14,377 bases of DNA from a bacterium. Lineage in GTDB: Bacteria; Ratteibacteria; UBA8468; B48-G9; JAFGKM01. The position numbers were made by a program, and so were the translations under genes. Of the stretch, positions 1 to 8,469 are shown one piece after another (the first letter of the stretch is position 1; every line of letters starts with the position of its first letter). The stretch covers positions 1 to 14,377 of the forward strand of contig DAORXQ010000044.1 of the NCBI GenBank assembly GCA_035371905.1. Direction: 5' to 3'. Under the pieces are notes generated by a model. That model searched no databases. It saw only the letters and a program-made list of their open reading frames with translations, and had not been told where the DNA came from.

Positions 1-523
1 TTTTTAAACCAAAATTCAGTGCTTTTCCTTTTGTTTTGGGTTTAAAATCAGGAACTTCAATTATTCTCCAGTGAGAAGGCATTTTATAATTTTTTAAATA
101 TTCTTTTATTTCAAGGTCATCCTCTTCAATCAGAAGTATTATATCAAGTTTATCTTTTGGATAATCTATATTTTCCATTGCCATATACAGTTGATTAAAA
201 ATTTCCTTTTCTTTATATATTGGTAATAGAATAGTATAAAGAGGCCATTCTCTATTTGAAATAATTTCAATTTCATTTATTTTTATTTCCTTATTTCTAA
301 TAAGCCCTCTAAAGACCAAAAATAATTTGTGGATGCAGATGATAAAATAAATTGTAGAGAAGAAATAAAAAAAAGTATATGTTTTAAAGAAAAAATGAGA
401 ATAAAGGAGATAAAAAGTTCCGCAAAAAAATAAAAAAATGAAAATTTTTTGCCACCATATAAGTTTAATGTAAGCGTTTTCTTCAGGCAAAAGAAATTCA
501 AATTTCAGAAAATTATTCTCCAT
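1..523 (-). CDS. Family 2 glycosyltransferase, membrane-anchored, N-terminal part (runs off the left edge)
   Basis: This reading frame starts at the ATG at 521-523 and stays open to base 1, giving 174 residues without a stop. Two hydrophobic segments (about residues 26-41 and 47-70) precede a GT-A type domain. The domain shows the opening strand WPLYTILLPIYKEKEI (93-108), the YPKDKLDIILLIEEDD segment (121-136) with the acidic nucleotide-sugar region, and PKTKGKALNFGL (162-173). This pattern is typical of processive, cellulose-synthase-like GT2 enzymes that make or extend polysaccharide at the inner membrane. The catalytic DxD, the Q/RxxRW motif and any C-terminal membrane helices lie outside the window, so the sugar and product are unknown. 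The start lies inside the 3' end of the preceding hydrolase gene (11-nt overlap). I see no strong Shine-Dalgarno, so translational coupling is likely. The family call is firm, the substrate open. Confidence 0.88.
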   Translation of the reverse strand, partial: MENNFLKFEFLLPEENAYIKLIWWQKIFIFLFFCGTFYLLYSHFFFKTYTFFYFFSTIYFIICIHKLFLVFRGLIRNKEIKINEIEIISNREWPLYTILLPIYKEKEIFNQLYMAMENIDYPKDKLDIILLIEEDDLEIKEYLKNYKMPSHWRIIEVPDFKPKTKGKALNFGLK

Positions 524-2816
524 AAAAATTCACTTTCAATGCAATCCATTTTTTAAAAGGAGGTATTTCAACTTTTAAATTTCCTTTTTCATCACTCAAA
601 ATTTCTTTCTCATCAATTTTACCTTTTTCAGGGTCATAAAATTCTACTTTGAATTTACCTGTTCTTTTATCTTTTAAAAAGCATATCATATTATTATATT
701 CAGGAAAATCTCTTCTTTCAACATTCCTTATAACACTATAATCATACAGGAAAACACTTGAAAAAAATCTGTTTCCAGTTGCTACTGTAAAAATTTGGTT
801 TTTCCCCGCTCCATCAATGATAACATTTTCTGACTCAAGGGGAAATTTCAACCTGTCAACACCTTTTGTGTATTCTGAAAAGATTTTATAAATGTAATAA
901 AGATTAAATTCATCTATGAACCTGTGCCACCACAAAAGGGGAGTTCCTGCAAAGGGCAAATGGAAAGAAAACCACAATCCCATTATTATATCTCTTTTTA
1001 AATTTTCAAAACTGCTTCCCATAGGTGTTCCGCCATACTCTGAAATAAATGTCGGTTTTTTAAAGATAGAATTAAAGTTGTATATACTTCTAAAAAAAGT
1101 TGGAAGATTTGTTTGGGAAAAATTATAATATCCATTTGTTATGGTGTAATCAATAATATCTGACAGAATTTTATTATTTACAAGAATTGTGTAATGTGCG
1201 GTAACCATATGTTGAAAAGGGTCTATTTCTTTCAAATATTCTTTCATCTCTTTATACCATTCTGTTATTTCATCTCTAAGATAAAAATTATGAAACGCAC
1301 CGATAAGATTTATTTCATTTATAATTTCCCAGGAAAAAATATAAGGAGAATACCCCCATCTTGCAACAATATATCTTAATTTATTTTTTGTAAATTTTTT
1401 TGCCCTTTCATCAGTGAAAAATTCATTCGGACTTTTTAAAAATCCACCATTTTTTATATTATAAGGATTATCCTGCCATTCCTGGTCACACCATGTACTT
1501 AACTGCCCATGATTTATAATTACAAGTTGGACATAAATATCGTTAAGTTCTGCAAATTCAATAACTTTATCCATTTTCCACGCATTTCTTAAATTATAAT
1601 AACTAACTCCTCTATATCCGGGCCTATTTTCTTTCCATTCAAGTGCAGCAAACCATGAAGCCATCCAGACCTCTGTGAAATTAATTCCATTTTCTTTCAT
1701 CTTTTTAAAAATATTCTCATAATAAAATGTTCCACTATCAGAATCTACTCTCTTTCCCATTAACTGTGCATATCTCTCATCTGTTGGAGAACGAATATTA
1801 AAACCAATCGGATAAAAAAATTCACCGCTTTTATATGAAAAAAATCTATTATCTATATTGCTTACCTTTACAAATTTGTTTTTTGTATCACAGGGTTCAA
1901 CTATAAAATAATTAATATCAGTTGTTACTTCTTTATCATATTCTCTAATCTTAACATAAAACTTGTATCTTCCTGGTTTTTCAGGAGTAAATCTTATCTT
2001 CCAGTAAAGATATCCAACAGGAGTTAAAACTTCTTCTCCATTTTCTAAAGACCTCTCATATTCCTGATAATAAAACCCAGGAACAACAAAAGTATTATTT
2101 TCAGGGTCTATAAAAACACCATCAATACTTATTTCCTCTGGGTCAAAAGGATTGGAATATTTCTGCGGTAGAAAAAAAGAAATTTCAAATTTTTCAAATT
2201 GTAAGAGTTTTTTTTTACTTATAGAAATCTCAGGGAATACTTTAAAACTTCCTTTTATCTCATCAATGTAAATTGAACCTGTAAATTTAGTATTCAAAAA
2301 TATCTTTATACCAATTTTTCTTATATTACATATTGTTTTCTCTGACCAGGGTTGAGGATGTCCTACATTTTCCCAGAAAGTACTTCCAGGTTCAACATTA
2401 ATAGTTATCTTATTCCACTGTTCCTTTTTTAAAATAAAAAGAGGTGTTTGATACCATAACCATTCATTATCCTGTAAGAAAAAACATATTTTTATATCCT
2501 CAGGTGCACTGGCAGGAATGTAAATATTAAAAATTATGTTTTTATATATTGAAAGGTCTTTAAAAAACTCTTTTTCAGCAGAACCTTCACCAGAATCATC
2601 AATTTTAAAAACTAAAGACCGTTTCCCACTTAAAGATTTCTCATCTGAAAAAGTTATGTCCTTTATACAGTTATTTTTTATTGGAGTAATTTTCCAGATT
2701 TGAATATCTTCCTCAAAATCAAAAAATATATCTTCTTTTTTAACAGAGCCTGTTGAAGAGTACTGAGAAAATATAAAACTTGATAAAATAAAAAAAATTA
2801 ATAAAAATTTTTTCAT
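513..2816 (-). CDS. Exported glycoside hydrolase, clan GH-A (GH5-like), with N-terminal carbohydrate-binding-like and DUF5060-like domains
   Basis: The 767-residue protein opens with a signal peptide (MKK, then a hydrophobic stretch to about residue 17), so it should act outside the cytoplasm. Residues about 28-190 look like a beta-sandwich carbohydrate-binding module ending in YIDEI. Residues about 193-307 resemble DUF5060 (WKIRFTPEKPGRYKF), which commonly precedes GH-A barrels. The barrel covers about 325-655. SWEIINEIN places the acid/base at E501, and PTFISEYGG places the nucleophile at E593. A C-terminal beta domain of about 100 residues follows. The start ATG overlaps the stop of the upstream dehydrogenase by one base (TAATG), and the 3' end overlaps the glycosyltransferase start by 11 nt. 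With a GT2 partner it may trim or process a self-made polysaccharide rather than digest food glycans. That role is inference, and the exact GH family and substrate cannot be read from the sequence. Confidence 0.87.
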   Translation of the reverse strand: MKKFLLIFFILSSFIFSQYSSTGSVKKEDIFFDFEEDIQIWKITPIKNNCIKDITFSDEKSLSGKRSLVFKIDDSGEGSAEKEFFKDLSIYKNIIFNIYIPASAPEDIKICFFLQDNEWLWYQTPLFILKKEQWNKITINVEPGSTFWENVGHPQPWSEKTICNIRKIGIKIFLNTKFTGSIYIDEIKGSFKVFPEISISKKKLLQFEKFEISFFLPQKYSNPFDPEEISIDGVFIDPENNTFVVPGFYYQEYERSLENGEEVLTPVGYLYWKIRFTPEKPGRYKFYVKIREYDKEVTTDINYFIVEPCDTKNKFVKVSNIDNRFFSYKSGEFFYPIGFNIRSPTDERYAQLMGKRVDSDSGTFYYENIFKKMKENGINFTEVWMASWFAALEWKENRPGYRGVSYYNLRNAWKMDKVIEFAELNDIYVQLVIINHGQLSTWCDQEWQDNPYNIKNGGFLKSPNEFFTDERAKKFTKNKLRYIVARWGYSPYIFSWEIINEINLIGAFHNFYLRDEITEWYKEMKEYLKEIDPFQHMVTAHYTILVNNKILSDIIDYTITNGYYNFSQTNLPTFFRSIYNFNSIFKKPTFISEYGGTPMGSSFENLKRDIIMGLWFSFHLPFAGTPLLWWHRFIDEFNLYYIYKIFSEYTKGVDRLKFPLESENVIIDGAGKNQIFTVATGNRFFSSVFLYDYSVIRNVERRDFPEYNNMICFLKDKRTGKFKVEFYDPEKGKIDEKEILSDEKGNLKVEIPPFKKWIALKVNFYGE

Positions 2817-3829
2817 TACAGTTCTATTTCCCCTCCTTTTAAAGCAGATTCTTTTTCTTTCAAAACTATTTCAAGAGAATTCCTTGCATCTTCAGGTGTA
2901 ACAACCTGAAACGGTTTATTATGTATTATATGGTCAACAAAATATCTGAGTTCATAAAAATAACCACCAAGGTCATCTATATTTCCTTCCACTCCATTTG
3001 CTTTTATTTTTTCAAAACTCGGCCTTTCAACTTTTCCAGATAATTCATAAACAGTTACAGTAGGTTTTTTATTAGAACTGAAATCAATTGTTGCCTTTTC
3101 AAATTTTGCTGTAAAACTCATTTCAAACTGAAAACTTGGAGGAAAATCAAAACCACCTTCTATTTCAGCAATCAATCCATTTTTAAATGTAAATATTGTA
3201 AAAACATGTGCATCAAGTCCATTTTTTTTAGCAATTTTAGAATAAATTTTTTGTGGTTTTTCATTGACAAGATAAAGTAAATAATCGGTATCATGAATAT
3301 GTAAATCAATTAAAGCACCACCTGATTTCTCCTGGTCTAAAAGCCAGTCCTGCCAGCCCCATGTAGGAAGGGGAGAAACTCTTCTCATTGAAATTGTTAA
3401 TAATTTTCCATATTTCCCACTCTCATAAATATCTTTTAAATACTTATATTCTGACCAAAACCTTATAACCTGTGCAACAGCAAATCTAACTTTATTTCTC
3501 TCACAAGTTTTTATCATTTCATCTGCATCTTCTACTGTTAAAGCAATTGGTTTTTCACATATCACATCTTTTCCTGCTTCTGCTGCTTTTATAACATATT
3601 CTTTATGTAAGAATGTTGGTAGACATATATCAATTAAAGTTATATCTTCTTTTTTTATTAGTTGTTCCGGGTCAAAATAAGGTATTGTTTTAAATTTTGT
3701 GGCAAGTGATTTTGCTTTATCTCCTCTTATGTCTGCAATTCCAGCAATTCTTACATCGGGCAGTTGTGAATAACAGAGAGCATGCATATTTCCCATAAAA
3801 CCAGCGCCTATTATACCTACTCTCACCAT
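2816..3829 (-). CDS. Gfo/Idh/MocA family NAD(P)-dependent oxidoreductase
   Basis: The 337-residue length is normal for the family. The N-terminal Rossmann domain starts with VGIIGAGFMGNMHA (GxGxxG at residues 8-13). CEKPIAL (91-97) supplies the conserved Glu-Lys-Pro, whose lysine contacts cofactor and substrate. SGGALIDLHIHDTDYL (169-184) gives the D175/H179 pair expected in the catalytic motif of the second domain. Family members oxidise or reduce sugars, inositols and nucleotide-linked sugars, and the substrate here is unknown. The start is supported by a strong AAGGAGG about 7 nt upstream of the ATG. The stop overlaps the next gene's ATG by one base, so it is co-translated with the exported hydrolase and probably co-transcribed with the GT2 gene. 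Supplying or recycling a modified sugar for that polysaccharide is a plausible role, but only by context. The 78-bp gap from mgtE holds no terminator I can recognise. Confidence 0.9.
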   Translation of the reverse strand: MVRVGIIGAGFMGNMHALCYSQLPDVRIAGIADIRGDKAKSLATKFKTIPYFDPEQLIKKEDITLIDICLPTFLHKEYVIKAAEAGKDVICEKPIALTVEDADEMIKTCERNKVRFAVAQVIRFWSEYKYLKDIYESGKYGKLLTISMRRVSPLPTWGWQDWLLDQEKSGGALIDLHIHDTDYLLYLVNEKPQKIYSKIAKKNGLDAHVFTIFTFKNGLIAEIEGGFDFPPSFQFEMSFTAKFEKATIDFSSNKKPTVTVYELSGKVERPSFEKIKANGVEGNIDDLGGYFYELRYFVDHIIHNKPFQVVTPEDARNSLEIVLKEKESALKGGEIEL

Positions 3830-3907
3830 TTTTTTTCCTCCTTTTTATCTGCTTTATTTAGACAACTTTTTTACTAATTCAGTTTAGTTTTCTTTTGGTA
3901 TTAATTA

Positions 3908-5281
3908 TTATTTTAACATTATCATCGCAATAGTTAAATATATACCTGTTCCAAGAATATCGGCAAGAGTTGTAATTAATGGAGCACTCGCTGTTGCAGG
4001 GTCTTTTTTCAATTTTGTAAAAATAAAAGGTAATGCCATTCCCATTAAACATCCTGCAATAACATTTACGACCATTGATACAACCACCACTTTACAGATA
4101 CTCAATCCTCCTCTTATAATGCCCATAAAAGAAATACCAAGTCCCATTGTTAAACCAAGCATTAATGCAACCAAAATTTCTCTTCCAAACATCTTTAACC
4201 AGTCCTTCATCCTAATTTTTCCGAGTGCCATTGACCTTATAATTAAAGTAGCTGACTGACTTCCTGCGTTTCCTGCTGTATCAACAAGAACCGGTAAAAA
4301 AGTAACAAGAACAATATATTTTGCTATAGTATCCTCAAATCTTTTAATTATTCCCCCTGTAAACAAATCCATAAAAAGTAAAAAAATAAGCCATGTAACC
4401 CTGCTCTTATATAAATTTTTAATCGGTGTTTTCAAAAGGTCTGTTATCAATTCAACACCTGCTGTTTCAGGAGTTATAGCAAACATTTTCGTCATATCCT
4501 CTGTGTGCTCCTGTTCAACTACATTTAGAACATCATCAACAGTAACTATTCCAAGCAGAACTCCATCTTCATCTATAACAGGTAAAACAATAAGGTCATA
4601 CTTTCTCATTAAATTTGATGCTTCTTCCTGATCTTTATTCGCTTCAATTGCAATAAAATTAAAATCCATTATTTTTTCCACTGTTTCATTCGGCTCAGAA
4701 AGTATGAGTTTAGCCAGTGAAATATCATCCAGCAATTTCCAGTTTTCATCAACGACATAAACAACATTGATTGTTTCTGCCTGTTTACCAAATTCTCTTA
4801 TATAAGAAAATGCTTTTTCAATTGTCCAGTCCTTTTTTATAGCAACATAATCTGGTGTCATCAACCTACCAACACTGTTTTCAGGATATCCAAGAAGTTG
4901 TAATGCTTCTTTTCTATCTGCAGGTGATAATAAATTGAGTAATCTCTGAGTAACCTTCCCGGGCAATTCTTCAAATAAATCAGTTCTTTCATCAGGAGGC
5001 AATTCTGAAAGAATATTCTTTATATGTTCATCTGTTAATTTTGAAATTAAATTTTCTTTTACAATGGGATTTACTTCATCAAAAACTTCTGCAGATAATT
5101 TTTTAGGGAGGAGACGAAATACTATAATCCTGCATTCTTCATCAAGTTCTTCAATAAGTTCAGCAATATCAGGAGAAGGCCATTCAACAAGTGCTTCTTT
5201 TAAATTATACCAGTCCTTATTTTCTATCAGTTCAATTATTTCATTCTTCAGCAATGTTTTTACAAATTTTTCATCTGCCAT
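3908..5281 (-). CDS. mgtE: Magnesium transporter/channel MgtE
   Basis: The 457 residues follow the full MgtE plan. A cytoplasmic helical N domain (about 1-130) contains ELPPDERTDLFEELP. Two CBS domains span about 135-260 (first half with SVGRLMTPDYVAI, second with LPVIDEDGVLLGIVTVDDVL). A plug helix is followed by about five membrane helices (295-457). GNAGSQSATLIIR (337-349) and ATASAPLITTLADILG (429-444) are the conserved pore segments, and D441 corresponds to the Mg2+-selectivity aspartate of the family. The protein imports Mg2+ across the inner membrane and is gated by Mg2+ binding at the N and CBS domains. Nothing is missing. A sigma70-like promoter and an AGAGG ribosome site 8 nt from the ATG support the start. 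The inferred leader is only about 18 nt, too short for an M-box riboswitch, so Mg2+ control is probably at protein level. It is divergent from uvrB. Confidence 0.96.
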   Translation of the reverse strand: MADEKFVKTLLKNEIIELIENKDWYNLKEALVEWPSPDIAELIEELDEECRIIVFRLLPKKLSAEVFDEVNPIVKENLISKLTDEHIKNILSELPPDERTDLFEELPGKVTQRLLNLLSPADRKEALQLLGYPENSVGRLMTPDYVAIKKDWTIEKAFSYIREFGKQAETINVVYVVDENWKLLDDISLAKLILSEPNETVEKIMDFNFIAIEANKDQEEASNLMRKYDLIVLPVIDEDGVLLGIVTVDDVLNVVEQEHTEDMTKMFAITPETAGVELITDLLKTPIKNLYKSRVTWLIFLLFMDLFTGGIIKRFEDTIAKYIVLVTFLPVLVDTAGNAGSQSATLIIRSMALGKIRMKDWLKMFGREILVALMLGLTMGLGISFMGIIRGGLSICKVVVVSMVVNVIAGCLMGMALPFIFTKLKKDPATASAPLITTLADILGTGIYLTIAMIMLK

Positions 5282-5305
5282 TTATATTTCCTCTTCAACC
5301 TTTTA

Positions 5306-5334
5306 ATTTTAGTTTTTAGATTTATAAAAGTCAA
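5306..5334 (-). promoter_or_regulatory. Sigma70-type promoter of mgtE
   Basis: Reading the minus strand, TTGACT (5334-5329) is followed by a 17-nt spacer and TAAAAT (5311-5306). Five of six positions match the consensus in each box at the optimal spacing. Transcription would start near 5299, giving a leader of about 18 nt that contains AGAGG (5294-5290) before the mgtE ATG. The region is very AT-rich, so a chance match is possible, but the spacing, position and agreement with the ribosome site argue for it. Confidence 0.6.
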
Positions 5335-5349
5335 TTTTAGTTTTTAAGG

Positions 5350-5355
5350 TATAAT
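5350..5355 (+). promoter_or_regulatory. -10 box of uvrB, possibly driving a leaderless mRNA
   Basis: A perfect TATAAT ends six bases before the uvrB ATG at 5362. The standard distance from a -10 box to the start site would put the first transcribed base on the A of that ATG. No Shine-Dalgarno sits at a usual distance; AAGG at 5346-5349 is 12 nt away and overlaps the promoter. No good -35 box is visible 16-18 nt upstream and there is no extended TGn element, so the promoter may be weak or need an activator. A start site further upstream cannot be excluded. Confidence 0.4.
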
Positions 5356-5361
5356 TAATAT

Positions 5362-7365
5362 ATGGAAAAATTTAATCTTGTATCAAATTTTAAGCCATCA
5401 GGAGACCAGCCAAAAGCAATTGAAAAACTTGTGAAAAATCTTGAAAAAAGAGAAAAACATCAAATTTTACTTGGAGTTACAGGAAGTGGAAAAACATTTA
5501 CAATGGCAAATGTTATTGCTGCTGTCAATAAACCTACTCTTGTAATTTCTCACAATAAAACACTTGCAGCCCAGTTATACAGTGAATTCAGGGAGTTTTT
5601 TCCTGAAAATAAAGTGAGATATTTTGTAAGTTATTATAATTACTACCAGCCAGAAGCATATATACCTGAAACAGATACATATATTGAAAAAGATGCATCA
5701 ATTAACGAGGATATCGACCGGCTCCGTCTGGCTGCAACAAGTGCAATTTTATCAAGCAGAGATGTAATTATTGTAGCAAGTGTTTCCTGTATTTATCCAA
5801 TTGGTAGTCCTGAAGACCATAAAGCAATGATGTTACATTTGTCCAAAAATCAGATAATAAATAGAAGATATATAATAGAAAGGCTTATTGAAATTCAGTA
5901 TGAGAGAAACGATTTTGATTTAACAAGGGGAAAATTCAGAGTAAGAGGAAATACAATTGAAATAATACCTTCTTATGAAGAAATAGGAGTTAGAATATGG
6001 ATTATTGGAGATAAAGTTGTGAAAATTCAGAGGTTTGAACCACTGACAGGAAATGTAATATCAGAAGAGGAAGAAATTTATATTTATCCAGCAAAACATT
6101 TTGTAACTCCAAAAGATAAACTTGAAAGAGCAATTGAATCAATAAAAAAAGAACTTGAAGAGAGGGTTGAATATTTCAAAAAAAATGGAAAACTCCTTGA
6201 GGCAGAAAGACTTGAAACAAGAACAAATTATGACCTTGAAATGTTATCAGAGGTTGGTTACTGTCATGGAATTGAAAATTATAGTAGACATCTTGCAGGA
6301 AGATTACCTGGTGAAAGACCCGAAGTTTTGCTTGATTATTTTCCGAAAGATTATTTAATTTTTATAGATGAATCACATGTTACAGTTCCTCAAATAAGAG
6401 GAATGTATTGTGGAGACAGATCAAGAAAAGAAACACTTGTTGAATTTGGATTTAGATTACCTTCAGCCCTTGATAACAGACCTTTAAAATTTGAAGAGTT
6501 TGAAAAAATGGTAAATCAGGTTATATATGTTTCAGCAACACCTGGTAAATATGAATTAAAAAAATGCGGGGTTGAAAGAATTGGAGAACCATCACCTTTA
6601 ATAGCAGAACAAATAATAAGACCAACAGGACTTGTAGACCCGCCAATAATTGTAAAACCAACAGCAAATCAGATAAATGATTTAATAGGAAGGATAAAAG
6701 AAAGAGTCAGTAAAAATCAAAGAGTTCTTGTTATAACAATAAGTAAACATCTTGCAGAAGAAATTGCTGATTATTTAAAGGAATTTAATATAAAGGTTCA
6801 ATATATACATTATGAAATAGACACACTTGAAAGAGTTGAAATCTTAAAGGGTTTAAGAGAAGCGAAGTTTGACGTTCTTGTTGGAATAAATCTTTTGAGA
6901 GAAGGACTTGATTTACCAGAGGTTTCCCTTGTTGCAATTCTTGATGCTGATAAAGAGGGTTTTTTAAGAAGTGAAACAGCACTGATTCAGATATCAGGAA
7001 GGGCTGCAAGAAGTTTAGATGGAGAAGTAATAATGTATGCTGACAAAATAACTGATGCAATGAAATCTGCAATAGATGAGACAGAAAGAAGAAGAAAACT
7101 ACAGATGGAATACAACATGACTCACAATATAACTCCAAAATCAATTGAAAAGCCAATATATAAAAGTTTAGTTGAAATTCTTGGAGGGAAAAGTAGAATA
7201 AAAGAAAAAGAAGAAAAATTGAAGGAAGAAGAGTATTATGGAAAAGATTTAGTAAAAATTATAAAACAACTTGAAAGAAAGATGATGGCAGCGGCAAAAT
7301 CACTTGATTTTGAAACAGCAATTTATTACAGGGATAAAATAAAAAAACTTAAAGAGGAAAAATAG
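5362..7365 (+). CDS. uvrB: Excinuclease ABC subunit B (UvrB)
   Basis: At 667 residues this is the size of known UvrB proteins (E. coli, about 673). It receives damaged DNA from UvrA, verifies the lesion using ATP and recruits UvrC for incision. Visible parts are Walker A GVTGSGKT (38-45); the damage-probing beta-hairpin region YYNYYQPEAYIPETDTYIEKD (about 91-111); Walker B IFIDESH (333-339); YVSATPG (389-395); helicase motifs FDVLVGINLLREGLDLPEVS (503-522) and QISGRAAR (543-550); the HNITPKSI segment (588-595); and a C-terminal UVR domain (about 630-665, with FETAIYYRDKI) that contacts UvrC. Nothing is truncated. The middle of the last helicase motif reads ALIQISGRAARS where many UvrBs have SLIQTIGRAARN, a mild variation. 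The stop codon abuts the next ATG directly, so it heads a plus-strand operon. uvrA and uvrC are not in the window. Confidence 0.98.
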   Translation: MEKFNLVSNFKPSGDQPKAIEKLVKNLEKREKHQILLGVTGSGKTFTMANVIAAVNKPTLVISHNKTLAAQLYSEFREFFPENKVRYFVSYYNYYQPEAYIPETDTYIEKDASINEDIDRLRLAATSAILSSRDVIIVASVSCIYPIGSPEDHKAMMLHLSKNQIINRRYIIERLIEIQYERNDFDLTRGKFRVRGNTIEIIPSYEEIGVRIWIIGDKVVKIQRFEPLTGNVISEEEEIYIYPAKHFVTPKDKLERAIESIKKELEERVEYFKKNGKLLEAERLETRTNYDLEMLSEVGYCHGIENYSRHLAGRLPGERPEVLLDYFPKDYLIFIDESHVTVPQIRGMYCGDRSRKETLVEFGFRLPSALDNRPLKFEEFEKMVNQVIYVSATPGKYELKKCGVERIGEPSPLIAEQIIRPTGLVDPPIIVKPTANQINDLIGRIKERVSKNQRVLVITISKHLAEEIADYLKEFNIKVQYIHYEIDTLERVEILKGLREAKFDVLVGINLLREGLDLPEVSLVAILDADKEGFLRSETALIQISGRAARSLDGEVIMYADKITDAMKSAIDETERRRKLQMEYNMTHNITPKSIEKPIYKSLVEILGGKSRIKEKEEKLKEEEYYGKDLVKIIKQLERKMMAAAKSLDFETAIYYRDKIKKLKEEK

Positions 7366-8469
7366 ATGGACATAGGAAATATGATTAAAAAAATGGTAGA
7401 AAAGGTTGAAAGTTATAGTGAAAAAATAAAAGAAAATAAAAGAAAGCAGGAAAGTGTCTGGAATAACAAAAAAACTGAAATTCCAATTATAACAGGTAAA
7501 ATTGACAATGAAGTTAAAAATTATCCCGATTTTAACATGAAGGAATCATTTTACGACCCTGAAAAAATGTTATATATGCAACTTAAAGGTATAGTTAATA
7601 TCGTCTCCTCTTATTCAGATGCATGCCCTTCTGTAAGATTTAATTTTGGAACAGGTTTTATTCCTTCAATTTTTGGACTTGAATCAGAAATATTTGAAGA
7701 TAAAATGCCATGGCTGAAAAAACATCTTTCAAAAGAAGAAATTAAAAGATTAAAATTTGATGACTTTGAAAATATTGAAGAAATGGGTCTTATGAAAAAA
7801 ATTCCAGTTTATCTGAAAACTTATAAAAAATATCTCTCTAAAAATATAAAAATTTATTTGCCCGATACACAGGGACCATTTGATATTGCACATCTTATAA
7901 GAGGGGATGAAATTTTTACAGATATTTATGATGATTTTGAATTCTTTAAATACATACTTGAAATTTCCACATATATTTATATAAAAGCAACTGAAAAGTT
8001 AAAAAATTTAATTGGAGAAAATATTACAGAAAGTTATCACAGTGGTTCTTATTATATAAAAAATGGAGGTATAAGAATATGTGAGGACTCAACAACACTT
8101 GTCTCTCCAAAACATCTGGAGGTTATTTTAACTTACACTCAAAAATGTTTAAAATACTTTGGAGGCGGATGGATTCATTTTTGTGGAAAAGCAGAACACC
8201 TATTTGATTTAGTGATTGAAATTCCAGAGGTCTCGAGTATAAACTTTGGGAATCCTGAAAAGTATGATTTTAAATATGTTTTTAAAAAGTTGAATGAAAA
8301 AAATAAAGTTTATCTTGGCAGTATTCCAAGAGAAAAAGATGAAGAATGGAAAAAATATCTTAAAAGGGTTTATGAAATGTGTGAAGGAAAAAATTTAATA
8401 TTTTCACCAACATTAAGAGAAAATGAAAAAATAGAAGAAATTTATGAATACTGGGGTTCACTGCAATGA
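7366..8469 (+). CDS. URO-D/MtaA-fold protein (uroporphyrinogen decarboxylase-like; possible corrinoid methyltransferase relative)
   Basis: The 367-residue protein belongs to the URO-D superfamily, which includes haem-pathway decarboxylases and zinc-dependent methyltransferases such as MtaA. Recognisable segments are LPDTQGPFDIAHLIRGDEIF (165-184), GGIRICEDSTTLVSP (234-248), GGGWIHFCGKAEHL (266-279) and INFGNPEKYDF (292-302). H271 and C273 match the HxC zinc pair of MtaA-type enzymes. Near the C-terminus, where those enzymes carry a third ligand in a SPGC-like motif, this protein reads FSPTLREN (346-353) with no cysteine, so classical methyl-transfer chemistry is doubtful. The first 50 residues are charged and probably helical. 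The ATG follows the uvrB stop with no gap and GAGG lies about 8 nt upstream; the 3' end overlaps the HEAT gene by 4 nt (ATGA). It is a hypothetical protein of recognisable fold, with function unassigned. Confidence 0.75.
   Translation: MDIGNMIKKMVEKVESYSEKIKENKRKQESVWNNKKTEIPIITGKIDNEVKNYPDFNMKESFYDPEKMLYMQLKGIVNIVSSYSDACPSVRFNFGTGFIPSIFGLESEIFEDKMPWLKKHLSKEEIKRLKFDDFENIEEMGLMKKIPVYLKTYKKYLSKNIKIYLPDTQGPFDIAHLIRGDEIFTDIYDDFEFFKYILEISTYIYIKATEKLKNLIGENITESYHSGSYYIKNGGIRICEDSTTLVSPKHLEVILTYTQKCLKYFGGGWIHFCGKAEHLFDLVIEIPEVSSINFGNPEKYDFKYVFKKLNEKNKVYLGSIPREKDEEWKKYLKRVYEMCEGKNLIFSPTLRENEKIEEIYEYWGSLQ

Noticed and set aside
283..501. 72-codon hydrophobic reading frame on the minus strand
   Set aside because: It begins with TTG just after an in-frame stop and has no homology signal. 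It lies in another frame of the GT2 gene, which has clear motifs over the same bases.
3830..3907. Terminator or separate promoter between mgtE and the dehydrogenase gene
   Set aside because: I found only AT-rich sequence, a four-base CTAA/TTAG dyad without enough stem, and no convincing -35/-10 pair, so read-through from mgtE remains possible but unproven.
5282..5299. M-box or other Mg2+ riboswitch before mgtE
   Set aside because: The likely leader is only about 18 nt and the next gene is divergent 80 bp away, leaving no room for a riboswitch.
6785..7156. 123-codon Leu/Phe-rich frame antisense to uvrB
   Set aside because: Its composition is what A-rich coding DNA gives when read backwards, and it covers the conserved UvrB helicase motifs. 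The similar Leu-rich frame at 8809-9060 opposite the HEAT gene is rejected for the same reason.
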